From: Garcia nutans
Taxonomy: Eukaryota > Streptophyta > Magnoliopsida > Malpighiales > Euphorbiaceae
Assembly (NCBI GenBank): GCA_947685225.1
Contig: CANTUV010000024.1
Coordinates: 16,448,001-16,512,000 of the forward strand
Reading direction: 5' to 3'
Length of the DNA stretch: 64,000 nucleotides
Part shown: positions 1 to 10,394 of the stretch, piece by piece
Layout: the number at the start of each line of letters is the position of its first letter
Position numbering within the stretch: position 1 is the stretch's first letter
Program-made: the position numbers and the translations under genes
Notes under the pieces: generated by a model
The model's database searches: none
Told to the model about the DNA's origin: nothing
What the model saw: only the letters and a program-made list of their open reading frames with translations

Positions 1-690
1 ACACTCTGTGAAGTGAAGAATCAAAAGAAGATGTCAAATCAGGGGGCATGGAAGGCCCATTGCTTGAGAAAGCTCCAGTCACTTGGCAAATAGAAGAAAT
101 ACGTGCTTGTGCAAAGAACTAGACAAGAAAAATATCAATCAAAGCTTGCATGGAAAAAGTCTTTAGTTTGAGCCTACACAGGGGGCAAAGTTTCTCCTTT
201 TCGATTTTTTGAGTTTATATACCAAATATTTTTAAGCTCACTTACAAATATTTTGCCACACAGGGGGGGCAAGGAGAGGATATAAAGTCCAATTAAAAAT
301 AGTTAAATCTTTGTAAAAAGGAAGAACAAAAGAGTGGAACATTAGAACTCTCAAAAGAATGAAGATGTAAAAGACAAAAGACTAATCCAGCTAAAAGAGC
401 TGAAGCCAGGGTAAAGACCAGGCCTCCAATGGATAAAGATCCATGTTTCAAGGGTAAAGACCCAATCTCAAAGGATGTAGATCCATTTGCAAGGGTGAAG
501 ACTCGATCTCAAAGGATGAAGATCCATTTTTTTTAAGGATAAAAACCCGATGTCAAAAGATGAAGATTCATTTTCAAGGATGAAGACCCGATCTCAAAGG
601 ATGAAGATCCATTTTGAGGGTGAAAAACCACAATGCATAGAATAACTGGAGCAGTCAGATTTCTCAAATGATAAGAGGTTAGTCAAACTC

Positions 691-2015
691 AATCTCAGGC
701 CCAAGCACCCATTCCCGGGTCCAAGTACCCAAATCAATTCAAGCTCGGGTCTAAGTACCCAATCTCGGGTCCAAGCACCCATTCTCGGGCCCAAGTACCC
801 AAATCAATTCAAACTCGGGTCCAAGTATCGGGTCCAAGCACCCATTCTCAGGTCCAAGTACTCAAATCAATTCAAGCTCGGGTCTAAGTACCCAATCTTG
901 GGTCCAATCACCCATTCTCGGGTCCAAGTACCCAAATCAATTCAAACTCGGGTCCAAGTACCCAATCTCGGGCCTAAGTACCCAATCTTGGGTCCAAGTA
1001 CTCAATCTCGGGTCCAAGTACCCAAATCAATTCAAGCTCAGGTCTAAGTACCCAATCTTGGGTCCAAGCACCCATTCTCGGGTCCAAGTACCCAAATCAA
1101 TTCAAACTCGGGTCCAAGTACCCAATCTCGGGCCTAAGTACCCAATCTTGGGTCCAAGTACTCAATCTCGGGTCCAAGTACCCAAATCAATTCAAGCTCA
1201 GGTCTAAGTACCCAATCTTGGGTCCAAGCACCCATTCTCGGGTCCAAGTGCCCAAATCAATTCAAACTCGGGTCCAAGTACCCAAATCAATTCAAGCTAG
1301 GGTCAAAGTACCCAATCTCGGGCCCAAGTAACCAATTTCGGGTCCAAGTACCCAAATCAAACCTAATCTCGGGTCCAAGTACCCAAATCAAATCAATCTC
1401 GGGTCCAAGTACCCAATCCTAGGTCCAAGTACCCAAATTCCATCCAATCTTGGGTCCAAGTACCCAAATCGAATTCAACCCAATCCCGAGTCTAAGTACC
1501 CAAAATCAATTCAATCTCGGGTCCAAGTACCCAATCTCGAGTCCAAGTACCCTATCTCGGGTCCAAGTACCCAATCTCGAGTCCAAGTACTCAATCTCGG
1601 GTCCAAGTACCCAAATTAAATCAATCTCGGGTCCAAGTACCCGATCTCGGGTCTAAGTACCCAAATCAAGTCTAGGTACCCAAAATCAATTCAAACTCGG
1701 GTCCAAGTACCCAATCTCTGGACCAAGTACCCAATCTCGAGTCCAAGTACTCAATCTTGGGTCCAAGTACCCAAATCAAATCAATCTCGGGTCCAAGTAA
1801 CCGATCTCGGGTCCAAGTACCCAATCTCGAGTCCAAGTACCCAAATCAAATTCAATCTTGGGTCCAAGTACACAAAATTAATTCAATCTCGGGTCCAAGT
1901 ACCCAATCTCGGGTCCAAGTACCCAATCTCGAGTCCAAGTACTCAATCTTGGGTCCAAGTACCCAAATTCAATCAATCTCGGGTCCAAGTACCCAAAACA
2001 AATTTAATTCGCCAT
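691..2015 (+). repeat. Minisatellite in Tat tail, about 20-bp GGGTCCAAGTACCC units
   Basis: Tandem, imperfect units built on TCGGGTCCAAGTACCCAATC, alternating with longer variants that add AAATCAATTCAA. The core GGGTCCAAGTACCC is itself an inverted repeat (GGGT/ACCC). Larger blocks of about 120 bp recur near 900-1260, so there is higher-order structure. Sister arrays lie at 5195-6250 and 15183-15725 on this strand and at 55790-56655 on the other. Tandem repeats upstream of the 3' LTR are known for Tat/Ogre elements. Confidence 0.9.
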
Positions 2016-2073
2016 CTCAAAAATTAAGTCTTATTGCTTTTCATTCTCTTTCACTAAGGTTTCAAATCATTCA

Positions 2074-2087
2074 AGCAGGGGGTAAAC
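2074..2087 (+). promoter_or_regulatory. Polypurine tract of Tat LTR T1
   Basis: The purine-rich stretch AAGCAGGGGGTAAAC lies immediately before the LTR start TGTAGACCC. It is conserved in the other tails (near 6327-6341, 15798-15812, and on the minus strand at 55705-55719). It would prime plus-strand DNA synthesis. Confidence 0.7.
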
Positions 2088-2592
2088 TGTAGACCCTTAA
2101 TTTTTGACCCAATCCGGTTCAATATGTTTTATTTAGTCTAAAATGATTTTTGTTGTCTAATTGGTCCAAAATAATTTTTATTAAATAATTTTTGCTTTAG
2201 TATCTAATTTTTATTAATAAAAAATAGAAATAAACAAATAAAAGTCAAAAAATAAAAATAAAAATAAAAATCGGAGTCAAAAAAATCGGCGACAAAAAAA
2301 TCATTGCGCGGGCCCGTGGGCACGGGCCTGCGAAATCACTGTGCTATTTCGCACGCAGAATTTTTCTACGTGTTCTGCTTGCGAAATAGCTTACGGGCCT
2401 GCTCCGCGCGCGCTGCCGCAGCCAGCTGCGGCAAATTTTTTCGCCAGCGCAGTTTTTTCGCAGCAATTTTTTTTGGCAGCGCAAATTTTCCGACGCAAAT
2501 TTTTCGAAACCTAATCCAATTAGGTTTTGGTTTCTTTTTTTTTATTAATATTACTTACCTTAACTAATTAGGAATAAACAACCTCAAACCAC

Positions 2593-2600
2593 TATAAATA
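2593..2600 (+). promoter_or_regulatory. TATA box of Tat LTR T1
   Basis: TATAAATA about 505 bp into the LTR. The same octamer occurs in the other copies: 6755 (T2), 16373 (T3), 63564 (T8) and, on the minus strand, 55282-55289 (T4), each about 370-560 bp after the LTR start. Conserved position and sequence support it as the element's RNA polymerase II promoter. Confidence 0.7.
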
Positions 2601-3742
2601 AGGACCAAAGGCAATTAATTTAGGGAAGGCAAAAATCCAAGAGTAGTTTGGAAAATTTGAAACCAAATCAAGGAAGGAAAAGAAGAAATTCAATTCAACT
2701 TTTTTCTGGAACAGCAGTAGCATAATTTAGAGGATTCAAAGGCAAAAAAAGCTTGTCTTTGGAGCTAGTTCATCCAAGAAGAATTGTTTTTGGAGAAATC
2801 ATCAAAAGAAGGTATGTGTTAATTAATTTTCTTTAATTATTTTTTTTACACAGTAGCAAATCTATGAAATCAAAATTAAAAACCTTTGAACTTTAATTTA
2901 GTTTTTCTAAAGCAAAAAAAAAACCTTATTTCGTTGGTTTATCTTCCAAAAGGCTTAAAATTATTATTTTTTCTTCTTAAAAACCTTAAAACTCTAATTG
3001 AACATATTTTTCAACAAAATTAAGATATAAATTCTGCTTCTTTTAAAATTTTAAAGTAGGTTCTATTTCGTTCAAAAAGTCTTCTAAAACATCTTTTCTA
3101 CTTATAAAAACTTTAATTTATTTGTTTAAATTCATAAAACTTCATGAAATTATCAAATTGATTTCTAAAACCCTAAAAATTATTCACCACCCGTGATCCT
3201 ACTTCTAAATCCTAAAATCCAAAATTCAACTTTTAAACCCAAAATAATGAACACTAACCCTTTTAAAACCTTAAACCCTAATTTTTATGAACCCTAATCC
3301 GTTTAAAACATTAAAAAACATAAAAACATAAAAACCTAAATTTTACACAGTAGCTTAGGAACCCAATAACCAAAAATCACAAATTAAAGTGTTTTAAAGT
3401 GTTTAAAACCCTAGTTTCATGATATCATCATTCAAACCTTAATTTTTTTAATCAAAGAGTCTTACCAACCCTTTAAAATATAAAACCCTAATTTATTTTA
3501 ATTCCATAAGAAGTCATAGTAGCCATAATTGGACTTTTATTTGCTTTATTGAATTCCATACTTGATTATGCTTTGATTTATTTCTTATGCTTTAATTTAT
3601 TTAATTTTAATACTTGATTTATTTAATTTATCATGGATGGATGTTTATTTTATATTTTGATTAATAGCTTTGATGAATGATTTATTTATGATGAATGATT
3701 ATTTACTTTTATCAATTAATTTATATTTCCAAAAGTTGTAAG

Positions 3743-3906
3743 AGGTATGTTTCCACTTGGTGGATACCTTATTAGTTAAACATCATGTAATTTAATTTGC
3801 TTTTCTATTTTAGAACCTATGTAAAGGGCATGTTTCTACCTTTTTGGTGGGTGTCCTATTTAGGCATGTGATGTAAGGACATGTTTTCATCCTTGGATGG
3901 GTGTCC
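3743..3906 (+). other. Three-module hairpin array in LTR T1
   Basis: Three stem-loops in succession. Module 1 (3743-3769) pairs AGGTA with TACCT and CCAC with GTGG. Module 2 (3825-3857) pairs AGGGCA with TGTCCT and ACC with GGT. Module 3 (3877-3906) pairs GGACA with TGTCC and CATCC with GGATG. Between the outer and inner 5' stem arms sits a TGTTT(C) spacer in each. Equivalent arrays lie at 7918-8080 (T2), 17475-17654 (T3) and, on the minus strand, 53823-53985 (T4). The function is unknown. Confidence 0.65.
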
Positions 3907-4297
3907 ATTTATTTGCTTTGTTTGGACATTGCTTTGATTTTAATATATTGATGCTTTCTTTTCATTATTGTGTGTAAGATGGATAATGTTATTATATTTA
4001 AGAATTTTATAATATTAAGACCTGTAAAGGAGGCTGGTTCCAATGAACCGGGCGTTGTGGGGGTGCTGGGCTATTTCTCACCTTCCCCACACGTACCCAA
4101 CTTTCCGAACCAATTAGGGGGTTGGGGATTCCTTAGGAATCGAGTCATCCACCCCTTTCTTTTTTCCCGGCCAGTCCGGGTGGCGACTCCATTTTTTTCC
4201 GGACTTAGGTCCGTGTTCTCTAAGGCCCCGAGCCTAAACAGTGCAGAAGTCGTAAGAACCATTCCACCGGGAGTGGGGGCGAAAATCCCCGCTCACA

Positions 4298-6341
4298 CAA
4301 GGTCATGAAGAAACTACCAACTAACAAGCCGAAACATAGCTTGAAATGGATGCATCCTTGACTCTGCTGCTTAGGGTCTTCACCACTCATGTTTTCAACA
4401 TCTTGAAGATAAAAGCCATAAATGAAAAAGCTTTCGATCATTCCAATGCAACACTTGAACAAGCGTCAAAACGAAACCAATGAGAACACTTCTGTTGATC
4501 ACCTTGGTCTGTGAGTCGATAGAACAACTATAAGTATTATTCATGCATATCATGCATACATGAGCATATCACATCGCACTTTCTTGTCTTGTGTTTTCTA
4601 TTCCTTGGCAAAATGAACAGCAAACACCCTGTAAAGTAAAGAATCAAAATAAGATATCAAATTAGGGGGGCATAGAAAGCCCATTGGTTGAGAAAGTTAC
4701 AATAATCTTGCAAAGAGAAGAAATACGTGCTTGTGCGAATAACTAGACAACAACAACATCAATCAGAGTCTGCATAGAAAAATCATGGGTTTAAGCCTGC
4801 ACAGGGGGCAAAGTTTCCCCTTTTAAATTTTTTGAGCTTATATATAAAATATTTTCAAACTCACTTGCAAATATCTCGCCATGCAGGGGGAAAAGGAGAG
4901 GATATGAAGGCTAATTAAAAATAGCTGAATATTTGCAAAAAGGAAGAACAAAAGAATGGAACATTAGAACTCTCAAAAGAATGAAGATGCAAAAGACAAA
5001 AGATCATTCCAGCTAAAAGAGCTGAAGTCAGGGAGAAGACCCAATTTAAAGGATGAAGATCCAATTTCAAGGGTGAAGACCCGATCGCAAAGAAGGAAGG
5101 TCCAATGTTGAATACTCATTTTGAAGGTGAAAAACCACAATGCATAGAATAACCGGAGTAGTCAGACTTCTCAAATGATAGAAGATCAGTCAAACTCAGT
5201 CTCGGGTCCAAGCACCCAAATTAAATTCAATATCGCGTCTAAAACCAAAATTACCCTTAGGTCAAGAACCTAGAATATTTTCTAAGTTCAAAACTTAGCT
5301 CGGGTCCAGTACCCAAATTTTCATTAGGTCCAGAACCAAGAATCTCTTCTAAGTCCAGAACTTAGCTCGAGTACATAACCCAAATTCAATCCAAGCTTGG
5401 GTCCAAGTACCTAATCTCGGGTCCAAGTACCCAATTTTGGGTCCAAGTACCCAAATCCAATTCAATCTCGGGTCCAAGCACCCAAATTCAATTCAATCTC
5501 GGGTCCAAGTACCCAATTACAATTCAACATCGGGTCCAAGCACCGAAATTCAATTCAGTCTCGGGTCCAAGCACCCATTCTCGGGTCCAAGTAACAAAAC
5601 CAAATAAATTTCGGGTCCAAGTACCTAAATCAAATCAATCTCAGGTCCAAGTACCCAAATCAATTCAAGCTCGGGTCCAAGTACCCAATATCGGGTCCAA
5701 GCACCCATTCTCGGGCCCAAGTACCCAAATCAATTCAAGCTCAGGTCCAAGTACCCAATATCGGGTCCAAGCACCCATTCTCGGGCCCAAGTACCTAAAT
5801 TAATTCAAGCTCGGGTCCAAGTACCCAATCTAGGGTCCAAGTACCCAATCTCGGGTCCAAGTACCCAAATCAAATCCAATTCGGGTCCAAGTATCCAAAT
5901 TCAATAAATCTCGGGTCCAAGTACCCAAATCAAATAAAATTCGGGTCCAAGTACCCAAATCAAATCCAAGTACCCAAATCAAATTCAATCTGGGGTCCAA
6001 GTACCCAATCCCGGGTCCAAGTACCCAAATTCAATTCAATCTCGGGTTCAAGTACCCAAATCAAATCAGTCTCGGGTCCAAGTACCCAATATCGGGTCAG
6101 TGTACCCAAATTAAATTCAATCTAGGGTACAAGTACCCAATCTCGGGTCCAAATACCTAAATCAAATTCAAGCTCGGGTCCAAGTACCCAATCTCTGGTA
6201 CAAGTACCCAAATCAAGTCCAGAACTCGAACTAGGTCCAGAACCCAAAATAAATTCAAATAATCATCTCATCAAAAATTAAGTCTTATTGCTTTTCACTC
6301 TCATTCACTAAAGTTTCAGATCATTGAAGCAGGGGGCAAAC
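4298..6341 (+). mobile_element. Tat-like element, second 3' tail between LTRs T1 and T2
   Basis: Follows LTR T1 directly. There is no recognisable primer-binding site after CTCACA and no gag or pol. About 315 bp in, it joins sequence homologous to window position 1 and then follows that tail through a second minisatellite to a polypurine tract and LTR T2. The unit T1-tail-T2 is therefore either a deletion derivative that lost all coding sequence or the product of unequal recombination between tandem copies. Confidence 0.75.
5195..6250 (+). repeat. Minisatellite in second Tat tail
   Basis: Same GGGTCCAAGTACCC-type units as at 691-2015. Two divergent stretches use GGTCCAGAACC-type cores: 5255-5390, with an AAGTTCAAAACTTAGC spacer, and 6215-6250. 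The array length and order of variants differ from the first array. Confidence 0.9.
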
Positions 6342-8453
6342 TTTAGGCCCTTAATTTTTGACCCGGCCCGGTCCAATATATTTTAATTAGTCCAAAATAA
6401 TTTGTGTTGTCTAATATATTTTAGTTAGTCCAAAATAATTTTTATGGTATCTTAATTAATTTTAATATTTATTTTAGTAAAAAATGGTGAAATGAATAAA
6501 AATTCAAAAATAATAAAAAATAACAAAAAAAATCGGCGATGGAAAAATCGGCGACGAAAAAATCGTCACCGAAAGTCAGCACGGGCTCGTGCGGCAGCCT
6601 TTTTGCCAGCGCAGTTTTTCCGTAACAGTTTTTTTTTGCCAGCGAAATTTTTCCAACGCAAATTTTTTGAAACCTAATGCAATTAGGTTTCAGTTTCCTT
6701 TTCTTATTGAATATTGTATGCCGTGAATAATTAGAATTACCCATAGAATTCTTCTATAAATATAGACTAAACAACATAAAAAAAGGAGGTCGAAAATCAA
6801 AAAACAAATTTCGACAGTAGCTTGAAAAAGTGGAACCAAATCCGTGAAGGAAAAGGAGCAATTGAATTTGATATTTATTCTGAAATAGCAGGGACACGAT
6901 TGAAGGAATTCAAAAGGCAGCAATTGTCTTTGTTTTAATTCATCTAAGAAAAACAATTTTTGGAGGAATCATCAAAAGGAGGTATGTATTAAATTCTTTG
7001 GTTTTTTTTTTACAGTAGCTAAAACTAGGAATTTATGTTTTTCAAAATTTAAAATCTTATAACTTTAATTTAGTTTTTCTAAAGTCAAAAACTTTATTTC
7101 GTTGGTTTATTTTCTAAAAGGCTTAAAATTGTTATTTTTACTTCTTTAAAATCTTAAAACCCTAATTAAACATATTTTTTTAACAAAACAAAATATTGAT
7201 TCTGTTTCTTTCAAAAGTTTAAACTTGGTTCTGTTTCTTTCAAAAAGCTTTAAAAAACATCTTTTCTATTTATAAAACTTTAAACCATTTGTTTAAATTC
7301 ATAAAACTTCATAAAATCATCAAATTGTTTTTCTAAACCCTAATTCAAACTTATCACTCGAAACTTTAATCCAAGAATCCTAAAATCCTAATTCAATTCC
7401 AAAACTCAAAATTATAAACTCTCACTTCTTTAAAACATTAAACCCTAATTTCTTCTAAACCCTAATCCTTTAAAACTTAAAAAACCATAAAAACACAATT
7501 ATTTTAAATTCACACAGTGAGCTTAGAACCATAAATCAAAAGTGTTTTAAAGTGTCCAACCCCTAGTTTCATGATTTCTCCATTCAAACATTAATTTGGT
7601 TAATCAAATAATTTTATCAACCTTTTAAAACATAAAACCCTAATCTATTTTAATTCTCTTAAAAAGTCACAGTAGCCTAATTCCATAAAATCTAAAACCT
7701 TAAACACATGTAGCTTTTTATTTGCCTTATTCAATTCTATATTTGATTATGCTTTGATTTATTTTATATGCTTTAATTTATTTAACTTTAATACTTGGTT
7801 TATTTAATTTATCATGGATGGATGTTTACTTTCTATTTAATACCTTTGATGAATGGTTTGTTTATGATGAAAGGTTATTTACTTTTATCAATTTATTTAG
7901 ACTTTTAAATGTTGTAAGAGGTATGTTTCCACTTGGTGGGTATCTCATTAGTTAAAGTCATGTAATTTAAATTGCTTTTCTATTTTAGAACTAATGTAAA
8001 GGGCATGTTTCTACCTTTCGGTGGGTGTCCTATTTAGGCATGTGATGTAAGGACATGTTTCCATCTTCGGATGGGTATCCATTTATTTGTTTTGCTTGGA
8101 CCTTGCTTTAACTTTGATATATTGATGCTTTCTTTTAATTATTGTGTGTAATATGGATAATGTTGTTATATTTAAGAATTTTATAATATTAAGACCTGTA
8201 AAGGAGGCCAATTCCAATGAACCGGGCATTGTGGGGGTGCTGGGCCATTTCTTACCTTCCTCACATGTACCCAACTTTTCAAACCCATTAGGGGGTTGGG
8301 GATTCCTTAGGAATCATGTCATCCACCCCTTTATTTGTGGCGACTCCATTTTCTCCGGACTTAGGTCCGTGTTCTCTAAGGCCCCGAGCCTAAACAGTGC
8401 CGAAGTCGCAAGAACCATTCCACTAGGAGTGGGGGCAAAAATCCCCGCTCACA
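6342..8453 (+). mobile_element. Tat-like LTR T2, near full length (2.1 kb)
   Basis: Homologous to T1 throughout. It starts TTTAGGCCC, with the terminal TG mutated to TT, after a CAGGGGGCAAAC purine tract, and ends CCCCGCTCACA. TATA box at 6755-6762, AAACCCTA motifs at about 7150-7650, hairpin modules at 7918-7946, 8000-8031 and 8051-8080. A short deletion near 8330 removes the T-rich stretch that precedes GTGGCGACTCC in T1. The next base belongs to an unrelated LTR (E). Confidence 0.85.
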
Positions 8454-10394
8454 GGATCAACAGAAGAAGAGTAAGCTTGGATTAACCAAGGTTTGTACAT
8501 ATAAATTATTTGTTTTCTACATATAATCTCCTTGATTTGTACATATGATCTTGAATAAGTATATACTTGGATAACACTCTTGTTTTTTGTTTGAATCATT
8601 CTAAGTTGTTAGGTGTGTGTTTTGTTGTTGAAAATGGTGTAAAAGAGTGATTTTGGGATGCCATGGGCGTGGCCATGCAAGTCTACAGTCGTGGGATCGG
8701 ACGAGGGCTTATTTCATTTGAAAACAATAAAGAAACAAAAGAAAAATGAATGACACGAGCGTGGCCTTTGGATGCCACAACCGCGGGGATCCTAAATAGT
8801 ATTTTACAGCTTCAATTCACATTCCACGAGCATGGCTATTGGATGCCATGACCGTGGGGATGTTTTATTGACGTTTGTTGCCATATTTTGCGCTATACAG
8901 GTATAGTAAATGGCTTCCATAGCTATGTCTTTACATGTATTGAATTGAAAATGTATATGTGATTATAAAGTGAATAATGATGATAAAATATGTTGATTAT
9001 GCAAAATGTTGGTATATTGATGAGTCACATGGTGAGTGTGGCTCATGCTTGTAGGATGAAAATATGAAATGGGAAATGTGGTTGGATGTCAAAAGTGAAT
9101 TATAAATGAATAATGAATATGATAAAGATGAGATGATTAAGATATTATTATTAGTTTGGAAAATTCATATAGTCTTAGTTAATGAGAAACTCCAAAGTAT
9201 GGGTTATTGAATTAAGTGTTTTGGATTGAGAAGGAGAGAGAGGATTTGAGTTGTATAATTGAGATATATAGATTGATGTTATTAATAACTTGATTCTTCA
9301 TATCTTGATTAGAAGATCAAGTAATGAAGAGTTAGAGGAAGTGAAGATTTAAGGAGTTAGGCTTCATTTTAGGTTATTAGAGGTAAGTACATAAATGCAC
9401 ATATTGTATTTGTTATATTTTATTGACTGAATTGATAAAACATGCTATAATGATGGTGAAATGTATATTCATGAATTATGTGATTTAATTATGAATTGGA
9501 CATGAATTAATTATGGCATGATTTAGCCATTTGAGTATGGCTAATTGTAATAATAGTGCAAAGTGTGTTAAATGTAAAATGTTCATTAATATGTGATATA
9601 GAGCCATGTATGTATTGTATGTGAATTGTGAAAGAGTTTGTGAAATGAATATTAAATGATGAACATACATCATAGGTTGTGATGATATAAAATGGTGTGA
9701 TAGTTGAGAAAGATATGAGAAGTGCAAGTTGTGCAGTAAAATGTGGATGTGAGCCACATTTGCATTATATATGATGATGATTGGTGGAGACCATGAAATA
9801 TTGTACCTTATACAATATCTAGTTGCCAAAAGATTGTGTTTGCTAGTTGGCATGCCATACATGATGGGGTAAGGCACTAGGTGCCACAGAGATGTTACTA
9901 CGCCCCTGAGTTAGACACATTGGTGTCACTACTGTTGATATACGTTGAGTGAAAAAGACTCTCTTAAGTGAGGCCTTGGGATCGAAACGGGGGAGGCGAC
10001 CCTTAATTGGGCTAAATAAACAAATCCTTCCTTGGATTTGTGAGGGGAAGTAGACTGTGACAGTTTTAGCGCACCGAAATGACTGGGCCAGAGGCCAACG
10101 CGTCGGGGTGGTTGGGCTATTACAGACACATTTGGTGTCATTGTGATGAGATAGACCAAAATAATGGTTCTGAAACTAGTTTATTGTATAAGGATAATTG
10201 GGCCCAATGTATGTATTTGTGGTAGACAAGAATGATATTATGAATTATGGATGATATAAATATTTTAGTATAAATATAAAGCTAATAATAATAAGGAAAA
10301 TACAAAGAATATGATGATAAATGATGTCAGTGTTGTGAGTGTGATTTTATGTAATATATGTACATGTTGTTTATATGTACCACTAAGCTTTTGA
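8454..10394 (+). mobile_element. Tekay-like LTR fragment E, left part
   Basis: The 5' end is missing because it abuts the Tat LTR. Family membership rests on landmarks in the same order as in the complete A and B LTRs: palindromic GGCGTGGCC-type repeats (8655-8870), a short purine-rich stretch ending GAGGTAAGTACA near 9380, a GGCATGCC block near 9849, an AGACACATTTGGTGTCA anchor near 10125, a GGGCCCAATG block near 10200, and ACCACTAAGC near 10380. It resumes at 13385 after solo LTR D. No coding sequence. Confidence 0.65.
9937..10131 (+). repeat. Segment in LTR E homologous to the foldback arm at 14012-14230
   Basis: The two share about 115 bp of clear similarity, starting GAGT.AAAAAGACTC and including CTTGGGATCGAAA and AAATAAACAAATCCT. 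Both end in a T..TTACA motif (GGGCTATTACA here). It lies between two copies of AGACACATTTGGTGTCA (one with a base missing), so it may be an insertion with a flanking duplication, or a module native to this LTR slot. Confidence 0.6.

Larger units (their letters stand above)
1..2087 (+). mobile_element. Tat/Ogre-like element, 3' internal tail (left end outside window)
   Basis: Noncoding 3' part of an LTR retrotransposon. It runs into a purine-rich tract and the start of an LTR at 2088. The first 690 bases align by eye with 4613-5195 (shared stretches such as the run after GTGAAGTGAAGAATC), so the same tail occurs twice in the window. The rest is a minisatellite, annotated separately. No gag or pol domain is seen. 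The Tat/Ogre assignment is inferred from the long LTR, the tandem repeats ahead of the 3' LTR, and a Tat-type gag fragment found next to another LTR of this family near 52943. Short open frames here are repeat by-products. Confidence 0.75.
2088..4297 (+). mobile_element. Tat-like LTR T1, full length (2.2 kb)
   Basis: The LTR starts TGTAGACCCTTAATTTTTGA and ends CCCCGCTCACA, so it has TG...CA termini. The ends are fixed by comparison: copies T2, T3, T4 and T7 all stop matching at CTCACA and are followed by unrelated sequence. In order it contains a GC-rich upstream block with repeated GCCAGCGCAG/GCAAATTTTT motifs (2300-2510), a TATA box, a region of about 700 bp with AAACCCTA motifs, a three-module hairpin array, and a conserved final 350 bp with several perfect hairpins. 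Open frames inside it are not proteins. Confidence 0.85.

Noticed and set aside
691..2015. Regular short repeats that could suggest a CRISPR array
   Set aside because: Units are directly tandem, imperfect and lack unique spacers, in a plant retrotransposon tail.
1450..2092. Two open frames of 68 and 111 codons
   Set aside because: They lie in the minisatellite and consist of its translated unit; no domain.
2304..2567. 87-codon frame in LTR T1
   Set aside because: It spans the GC-rich promoter-proximal block and is not kept in T2, T3 or T8.
3970..4308. 112-codon frame at the end of LTR T1, with a similar 113-codon frame at 8144-8485
   Set aside because: Similarity reflects the shared LTR end. 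The frame overlaps conserved hairpins and the LTR terminus and is broken in T3.
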